Shown piece after piece: positions 59,064-64,000 of a stretch of DNA of 64,000 nt (positions are counted from its first letter, which is position 1; every line of letters starts with the position of its first letter). The notes below the pieces were generated by a model that worked only from the letters and a program-made list of their open reading frames with translations, was not told where the DNA came from and ran no database searches. Source of the DNA: JALEFZ01 sp964564415 (GTDB lineage: Bacteria; Bacteroidota; Bacteroidia; J057); contig CAZMAV010000009.1 in the NCBI GenBank assembly GCA_964564415.1, positions 62,001 through 126,000 on the forward strand. The letters are read 5' to 3'. The translations under genes and the position numbers were made by a program.

Positions 59064-59480
59064 CTATTCTTCTCCAATACTGGATTCTCCCAGGTATTTT
59101 TGGATGGTCTCTCTGATATTCTCTGTGAAAAGGTCAAATTCAAAATCCTTCTCCAGCCAATGAGCGATGAATGGATAGGCTTCCTGGTGAGCGGCAAGGG
59201 CAGGAAGGACAGTGGAAATTAGAATAAAGGTAGAAGAAACAAGGGGCGCGAGTTCCTGAGCCACATTTAGCCCAACTTCAGAGGGGAGGTTAAAATCAAT
59301 GAAAATGAGGACCTGCTCGTCTAGGTCTAGTTCGCCGGAGCGAAAGGCTTCAACAAAGTCTTTGCCTGCCTGGTAGTGGTAAAAACCCCCATCAAACTGT
59401 ATGCGGTTAAGAGCAGCTTGGAAAAGTACCACATCTGAAGGGGTATCTTCCACCAGTATGATTTTGTAAGGACTTGCCAA
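59064..59480 (-). CDS. Receiver-domain response regulator
   Basis: Receiver motifs are clear: 'KIILVEDTPSDVVLFQAAL', phosphoacceptor Asp in 'VLIFIDFNLPSEVGLNVAQ', Ser/Thr 'LISTVL' and Lys in 'WLEKDF'. There is no output domain, and only non-ATG starts (TTG at 59480 or 59522) are available. It resembles the Rcp1-like receivers that pair with hybrid kinases. No kinase is adjacent. Confidence 0.8.
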   Translation of the reverse strand: MASPYKIILVEDTPSDVVLFQAALNRIQFDGGFYHYQAGKDFVEAFRSGELDLDEQVLIFIDFNLPSEVGLNVAQELAPLVSSTFILISTVLPALAAHQEAYPFIAHWLEKDFEFDLFTENIRETIQKYLGESSIGEE

Positions 59481-59769
59481 AGGTATGTTACATTTTAATA
59501 TCAATAGAAGTTTGGATAGCAATCATGGTTCGCCATCACAAACCGAGATCAAGGCATCTGTGTAGGTATAAAATCACAGGCTTGCTAACGGCATGAATTA
59601 CTGACTGATACGCATTATTTGCAACGATCTGTAAGATAAATACAGCTTTAAAAGCCTAATGAGCCCTGCACTTAAAAAGTTAGAAAAACTATTTCGTTAT
59701 ATATCAAATCATCCCCTTTTCGGTTTGTCATAGCGCTTAAAGGGGCAATTTTTAGCCCTGTTTGGCGGG

Positions 59770-60891
59770 TTAATACATCTCATATCCTTGAAATTTGCAG
59801 GGAAGGGGTCCATTGAAGAGCTGTATTCTTTTCATGGGTTTGAGGCCGACGTGCTTGATGGCCTCCATGTTGGAACTGATCAGCCAGGCCTTCCATCCCT
59901 TGTACTTCTGCTTGAAGCAATCCCCGATCTCCTTGTAGAAGCCCTTGATGTCGGCGTGGACGAGTCGTTCGTCATAGGGAGGATTCATCAGCAGATATCC
60001 TGAATCTGCCGGGGCTTCTGCTTTTAAGAAAGATTGTTTGAGGGGCTGAATGTGGGACTCCAGTCCTGCAGCCCGGATATTTTCGTCAGCGGCCTTGATG
60101 CTAACGGGAGAAATATCGGCGGCAAAAATAGGTGCCCTGGCTTCTGTCCTCAGGTCCATGGCCTCTTCTACCACCCTCTCCCATGCTTTTGAGTCAAAGT
60201 CGGACCACTGCTGAAAGCCAAATCCCTTGCGAAGAAGCCCGGGGGCCGTCCGAATAGCCATGAGTCCGGCCTCGATGGGAAGGGTACCCGAACCACACAT
60301 TGGATCAAAAAAGGCTTCCTCTCCTTTCCAACCCGAAAGCATGATCATCCCTGCAGCCAGGACCTCATTGATAGGGGCCTTGGTATTCAGCTTTCGATAG
60401 CCCCTGAGGTGAAGGGAGTCCCCGGAACTGTCTAGGTAGGTGCTCACCTCATCCCCACGAATATTGACATGGATGCGTACATCCGGCCTTTTGAGGTCGA
60501 CAGAGGGGCGTCGACCTCTTTTTTGTCTAAATCGGTCTACCAGGGCATCCTTGGTCTTAAGAGCGACATAGTGAGAATTTTTGAAGAGGTGGGAGCCTGT
60601 GACGGCATCTATGGCAAAAAATTGGTCGGCCTGAAGGTAGTCTTCCCAGGGAATCTTCTTCATCTGCTGATAGAGGTCCTCCTCCGTAGCCGCCCTAAAA
60701 TTCCTAATACCCATGAGGATGCGTATGGCACTGCGAAGAAACATGTTGCTGCGATACATAAGGGCAGGGTCTCCCTCAAAGGATACTGCTCGCTTGAGTA
60801 GCTTAATCTGATGCGCTCCCAAGAGCTTCAGTTCATCTGCCAGAACCTGCTCCAGCCCCTGAAAAGTCTTTGCGATAAAAAAATCTGACAT
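59770..60891 (-). CDS. THUMP-domain class I RNA methyltransferase (RlmL-type)
   Basis: The 373-residue protein has a THUMP RNA-binding domain (about residues 45-160, 'DQFFAIDAVTGSHLFKNSHY') and an UPF0020/RlmL-like methyltransferase with SAM motif 'FFDPMCGSGTLPIEAG' and catalytic 'LMNPPYDERL'. It corresponds to the N-terminal half of E. coli RlmL, which makes m2G2445 in 23S rRNA. The second RlmK half is absent, as is usual outside Gammaproteobacteria. Probably a single gene. Confidence 0.88.
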   Translation of the reverse strand: MSDFFIAKTFQGLEQVLADELKLLGAHQIKLLKRAVSFEGDPALMYRSNMFLRSAIRILMGIRNFRAATEEDLYQQMKKIPWEDYLQADQFFAIDAVTGSHLFKNSHYVALKTKDALVDRFRQKRGRRPSVDLKRPDVRIHVNIRGDEVSTYLDSSGDSLHLRGYRKLNTKAPINEVLAAGMIMLSGWKGEEAFFDPMCGSGTLPIEAGLMAIRTAPGLLRKGFGFQQWSDFDSKAWERVVEEAMDLRTEARAPIFAADISPVSIKAADENIRAAGLESHIQPLKQSFLKAEAPADSGYLLMNPPYDERLVHADIKGFYKEIGDCFKQKYKGWKAWLISSNMEAIKHVGLKPMKRIQLFNGPLPCKFQGYEMY

Positions 60892-61271
60892 CTACCTGTG
60901 GAATTTTCCCTTCCTTCTTCTCTGTTAGGTTAGGAAGTGTGTGACAAACATACATCGGCCCGGCAGGCTTTTCCAAACAATGCCGCTTAAGGGTGGAATG
61001 GAAGGGAGCCGAGGCCCATCGTTCTTTGAAGAAGAGGAAGTCTGAATCAGATTTTTGAGGACTACGATAGCTGGAAGAGAATATTTCTGAGTTAAGTCTG
61101 CATTAAAAATGTCAATAATTGTATATTTTGCAGAATATCTTTCATCTTTGTAGCCCAAGGAATTGGCGTGGAGGTTTGGAAGGGATATGGAAAATTTAGC
61201 TGGATAAAGCTCATTGTTGCGTTTTTTCGCAGATATTGAAAAGTCTGAAACAGCTGATAATAAGCCAATCC
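60892..61271. other. Spacer upstream of the ExbB operon
   Basis: No gene is seen. The region lies between the divergent methyltransferase and ExbB genes; its plus-strand promoter is listed separately. Confidence 0.4.
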
Positions 61272-61302
61272 TTTGTGTTTTAGGTTCAATTCTATATTTT
61301 TG
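61272..61302 (+). promoter_or_regulatory. Bacteroidota-type promoter of the exbB operon
   Basis: TTTG at 61272-61275 and TATTTTTG at 61295-61302, separated by 19 nt, match the Bacteroidota consensus TTTG-N19-TAnnTTTG exactly. Transcription should start near 61309, leaving a leader of about 50 nt before the ExbB start codon. Confidence 0.75.
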
Positions 61303-61357
61303 ATCGCATTTACTGCTCAATCATACATTAAATCTAAAATTATAAAAGGCTTTAACA

Positions 61358-62272
61358 ATGGCTGATACTAACAAACCTACACCGGCTGACTACTCAAATG
61401 AGGCGAACATCAAGCCAGCCAGTCCCTTCAAGGCAATCTTTCCTTACCTGGCGATCATCGTCTGCGCCGTGGTAGCTTATTCCATTTTCTATGGAGTATT
61501 CGGTCAACCTGAAAACTTCAAGGGTGGACCCGAAGCGTATGAGGTTTACTCGCAGTGGGAGTCCGATGGAGCCGATCCTGCTACTGAGCCTCCTCACTGG
61601 ACAGACGGAGAGCCCGCCAAGGACAACCTGATGGGACTGGTCTACAAGGGTGGATTCGTTATCCCCATCGGTATGACCATTACCTTGGTTATCCTTGTTT
61701 TCTTCATCGAGCGTCTGATCACCCTGCTTCGCGCCAGCGGCCGTGGCAACACCGACGTCTTTGTGAAGAAAATTCGTCTGATGCTTTCCAGAGGAGAGAT
61801 TACTGAAGCCGCCATGGAGTGCGACAAGCAGAAAGGCTCTGTTGGAAACGTCATCAAAGCCGGGCTTCGCAAGTACCAGGAAATGGAAGCGGCTTCTGAC
61901 CTCGACAAAGAAACCCGCAAAAACGCCATCCAAGCCGAATTGGAAGAGGCCACTATGCTGGAACTTCCCATGCTGGAGCGCAACCTTCCCATCCTGGCCA
62001 CCATGGCTTCTCTGGGTGTACTTGTAGGTCTGTTTGGTACCGTACTCGGTATGATTCGCGCCTTCTCCGCCTTGGGTGAAGGAGGAGCGCCAAACGCTGC
62101 GGAGCTCTCCGTCGGTATCTCCGAGGCCTTGATCAACACAGCCTTCGGTATTGCCAATTCTGCGGTTTCCGTATTGCTCTACAACTTCTTTACGACTCAG
62201 ATCGATAAGATGACTTACGCCATGGATGAAGCAGGCTATAGCATCGTTCAGACTTTCGACGTGAACAACTAA
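61358..62272 (+). CDS. exbB: MotA/TolQ/ExbB proton channel protein
   Basis: The 304-residue protein has three membrane helices (about 25-47, 98-118 and one late) and the proton-channel domain with 'LERNLPILATMASLGVLVGL' and 'GTVLGMIRAFSALGEGG', then 'ISEALINTAFGIANSAVSVL'. It forms the pentameric channel that, with ExbD, uses proton flow to energise TonB-dependent transport at the outer membrane. An unusually long loop after helix 1 ('SQWESDGADPATEPPHWTDG') is typical of Bacteroidota. Followed by two ExbD genes. Confidence 0.92.
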   Translation: MADTNKPTPADYSNEANIKPASPFKAIFPYLAIIVCAVVAYSIFYGVFGQPENFKGGPEAYEVYSQWESDGADPATEPPHWTDGEPAKDNLMGLVYKGGFVIPIGMTITLVILVFFIERLITLLRASGRGNTDVFVKKIRLMLSRGEITEAAMECDKQKGSVGNVIKAGLRKYQEMEAASDLDKETRKNAIQAELEEATMLELPMLERNLPILATMASLGVLVGLFGTVLGMIRAFSALGEGGAPNAAELSVGISEALINTAFGIANSAVSVLLYNFFTTQIDKMTYAMDEAGYSIVQTFDVNN

Positions 62273-62292
62273 TTTAGCCTCAAGAAATATAC

Positions 62293-62325
62293 GCTTACAG
62301 TTCCAGGTTTTTTGGGGCTGTAAGC
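62293..62325 (+). terminator. Hairpin between exbB and first exbD, possible attenuator
   Basis: GCTTACAG (62293-62300) and CTGTAAGC (62318-62325) form an 8 bp stem with two further C-G pairs inside. Only a short pyrimidine run follows, so it is probably a partial terminator or mRNA stabiliser setting the ExbB:ExbD ratio. Confidence 0.45.
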
Positions 62326-62366
62326 CTTTCCTTGAAGCATTGTTTCATTCATTAATCCCGTGATCA

Positions 62367-63017
62367 ATGGCTAAGAAACCCAAACGTGGGGCACCGACGA
62401 TCGACATGACCGCAATGGTGGACGTGGCTTTCCTTCTCCTCACATTTTTTATCCTGACCACGACCCGCTTCCGCGAGGAGGAAAAGGTCGAGGTGGATAC
62501 TCCTTCTTCTGTGTCAGACCTCGAGGTAAAAGACCAGGGCCTGATGACCGTTTCCATCGGCTCTGAAGGGGAGGTCTATGTAGGATTTACCGATATCAAG
62601 ACCCGTACAGGTATATTAAATTTGTATATCCAGGAGAAACTCTCCGAAGATGGCAAAAGTATCTCCGAAGATGGAGCCCGCTACTTCTCCACCCTTCAGG
62701 AGTTTGGCGTACCCCTGGGTCAGATTTCCGCCTGGCTCAACGAAACCGGAGAATTCACCATGTCAGAATTCCCACACGAAGGTATACCAACTCCCGATCC
62801 CGACTCGGCTACCACGGATAATCCCAACGAACTTAAGGAGTGGATTAGATGGGGCCGACTCACAGACCAGCGGATGCGCTTTGCCATCAAAGGCGACGTG
62901 GATACCCAATATGAAATCATCTCCAATGTCATCTCTTCCCTTCAAGACTGGAAAATCAACCAGTTTAGCCTCATCACTGAGCAGGAAGACGGAAGCGAAG
63001 CAGAGGAAGAAGAATAA
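62367..63017 (+). CDS. exbD: ExbD/TolR family protein, first copy
   Basis: One membrane helix near the N-terminus ('DMTAMVDVAFLLLTFFILTT', including the conserved Asp of the proton path) and a periplasmic domain of about 170 residues. Longer than E. coli ExbD (141) because of an inserted segment near residues 75-150. It works with ExbB; the 94 bp gap between them holds a hairpin. Confidence 0.9.
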   Translation: MAKKPKRGAPTIDMTAMVDVAFLLLTFFILTTTRFREEEKVEVDTPSSVSDLEVKDQGLMTVSIGSEGEVYVGFTDIKTRTGILNLYIQEKLSEDGKSISEDGARYFSTLQEFGVPLGQISAWLNETGEFTMSEFPHEGIPTPDPDSATTDNPNELKEWIRWGRLTDQRMRFAIKGDVDTQYEIISNVISSLQDWKINQFSLITEQEDGSEAEEEE

Positions 63018-63067
63018 AAAATTAGTATATTAACTGGTGATTCGATCACCTCAAACATGCTTACGAC

Positions 63068-63667
63068 ATGGCAGATGTAGAACAGTCGCAAGACAGTGGC
63101 AAAAAAGGCAGTGGCCCGAAGACGAAAAAGAAATCTACGCGGATCGATATGACCGCCATGGTGGACGTGGCCTTCCTCCTGCTTACCTTTTTTGTACTGA
63201 CAGCCACCATGACCAATACCAACGTGATGGAGCTGACCATGCCTCCCAAAACGGATGAAAACATTGATGAGGAGGATAAGTACAAAAAGATCGACGAAAA
63301 GAAGATCATGACCATCCTTTTGTATGAAAATGATACGGTCAAGTACTTTACAGGCATCACCGACCCGGAGGTAAAGAGTACCAATTACAGTGAAACTGGA
63401 ATTGGCAAAGCTATCCGTGGACACCTCAATTATTACAGGGTACTGAACATCCCTCGCTGTAAAGGGCGTCAGTCCGAAGGTTGCTGGGACCCTATCTTTC
63501 TGATCAAACCCAAGCCAATCTCCAGGTATAAGAACATGGTCGATCTGCTGGACGAATTGGCGATTGAAGGAGCTACCAAGTACGCCATCGACAAATTTAG
63601 CGACGCCGACAGCATTGTGGTCGCTGAGTCCAGAAAAAGAGAATTGGAGGGAGAAGGCGACGAGTAG
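63068..63667 (+). CDS. exbD: ExbD/TolR family protein, second copy
   Basis: A second ExbD with the same helix ('RIDMTAMVDVAFLLLTFFVL', Asp conserved) and a different periplasmic part containing 'KKIMTILLYENDTVKYFTGI'-like sequence. The two ExbD copies share the membrane helix but diverge outside it, so they may form a mixed dimer or serve different TonB proteins. Acidic C-terminus. Confidence 0.9.
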   Translation: MADVEQSQDSGKKGSGPKTKKKSTRIDMTAMVDVAFLLLTFFVLTATMTNTNVMELTMPPKTDENIDEEDKYKKIDEKKIMTILLYENDTVKYFTGITDPEVKSTNYSETGIGKAIRGHLNYYRVLNIPRCKGRQSEGCWDPIFLIKPKPISRYKNMVDLLDELAIEGATKYAIDKFSDADSIVVAESRKRELEGEGDE

Positions 63668-63950
63668 GCCACCTTTTTCCTGGATCGTTCTTTTGATTTA
63701 CTGCTTATGTTGATTTTTTTTATGGAAAATCTGTACTCCCAGACTCTTTTAATAAAAGAGAGTCATGAGAAAAAATCCATTTCACCCAAGGTCTCCGGCT
63801 ATGAATATTGGAAACTTAGGTAAAGCAAAATAGCAGGAGATGCTCAGTAAAGTCCTTGGATTGGAAAAAGGACTTCAAGGTTTAACAAATTAAGCAGTAA
63901 AAGATTTAAATTTACAGATAAGGTACTCGTAAAGAGACAAATACATCATC

Positions 63951-64000
63951 ATGGCCGCAGAACAAGCAATTGCTAGAAGAAATATTGCCGACATGGACGA
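63951..64000 (+). CDS. Start of a gene cut by the window end
   Basis: ATG at 63951 opens 'MAAEQAIARRNIADMD' and runs off the window. In this position after ExbB-ExbD-ExbD a TonB or another transport component is plausible, but 16 residues do not allow a call. Confidence 0.45.
   Translation, partial: MAAEQAIARRNIADMD

Noticed and set aside
59570..59680. Possible fifth copy of the dispersed repeat
   Set aside because: Only short words match (CATGAATTACT, GATACGCATTATTTGC) and their order differs from the four accepted copies.
1..64000. CRISPR array, prophage, integrase or insertion-sequence transposase
   Set aside because: No evenly spaced direct repeats, no DDE/serine/tyrosine recombinase frames, and no attachment-site duplications around the tRNA array were found.

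Overview
The window reads as chromosome from a Bacteroidota bacterium, most likely of the Saprospiria type. Direct signs are Por/T9SS C-terminal sorting domains on secreted proteins (minus-strand genes ending at 27565 and 31215), a TonB receptor with an N-terminal carboxypeptidase-like domain, DUF4254, a DUF2027-Smr protein, an MbnP/MbnH pair, a large bacterial alpha-2-macroglobulin, start sites with little Shine-Dalgarno signal, and a textbook Bacteroidota promoter (TTTG, 19 nt, TATTTTTG) ahead of an ExbB gene. The class assignment is inference. Base composition looks uniform apart from AT-rich spacers.

Layout. 1-8.7 kb: 3' end of gpsA, a TolB-like lipoprotein followed by a decayed paralogue, two tandem TPR paralogues, a TonB receptor and an orphan SLATT-like two-membrane-helix protein. 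9-15.2 kb: a 2040-residue alpha-2-macroglobulin with an intact CTEQ thioester motif. 15.2-19.4 kb: DUF4254 protein plus family 9 glycosyltransferase (envelope), two exported proteins and the Smr protein. 19.4-25.5 kb: an accessory island with a structured terminator-ended RNA, eleven tRNA or tRNA-like genes in two blocks split by an inhibitory-type serpin on the other strand, three small genes (one L7/L12-like), a truncated rtcB RNA-ligase gene and a metallo-beta-lactamase gene that has lost its middle. 25.6-34.1 kb: GH13 amylase, T9SS-exported beta-helix protein, hydrolase, a T9SS-tailed lipoprotein, SRPBCC protein and Crp/Fnr regulator. 34.6-44.3 kb: O-antigen ligase-like protein, DUF433 antitoxin-like protein, a heterodimeric ABC exporter, ComEC and a GH88 enzyme. 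44.5-52.2 kb: two response regulators, small exported proteins, CsbD, a MITE-like element, and an SPFH (YqiK-like) plus YqiJ/NfeD-like pair. 52.5-64 kb: lipoprotein, MbnP/MbnH, outer-membrane barrel, sirtuin, receiver protein, RlmL-type methyltransferase, ExbB-ExbD-ExbD, and the start of one more gene.

The most unusual part is 20.2-25.0 kb. The tRNA-like genes depart from canonical tRNAs (A8, A33, bulged acceptors, a missing anticodon arm, an ACU serine anticodon) and include all four GUN-anticodon tRNAs (Asp, Tyr, Asn, His), the target set of colicin E5-type nucleases. They lie near remnants of rtcB, the tRNA-repair ligase. My reading, which is inference, is a decaying RNA-damage-tolerance or tRNA-replacement island. 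Other points: a four-copy family of about 100 bp intergenic repeats, a 216 bp palindrome-rich element with terminal inverted repeats, and three convergent gene pairs whose 3' ends overlap by 23-27 bp.
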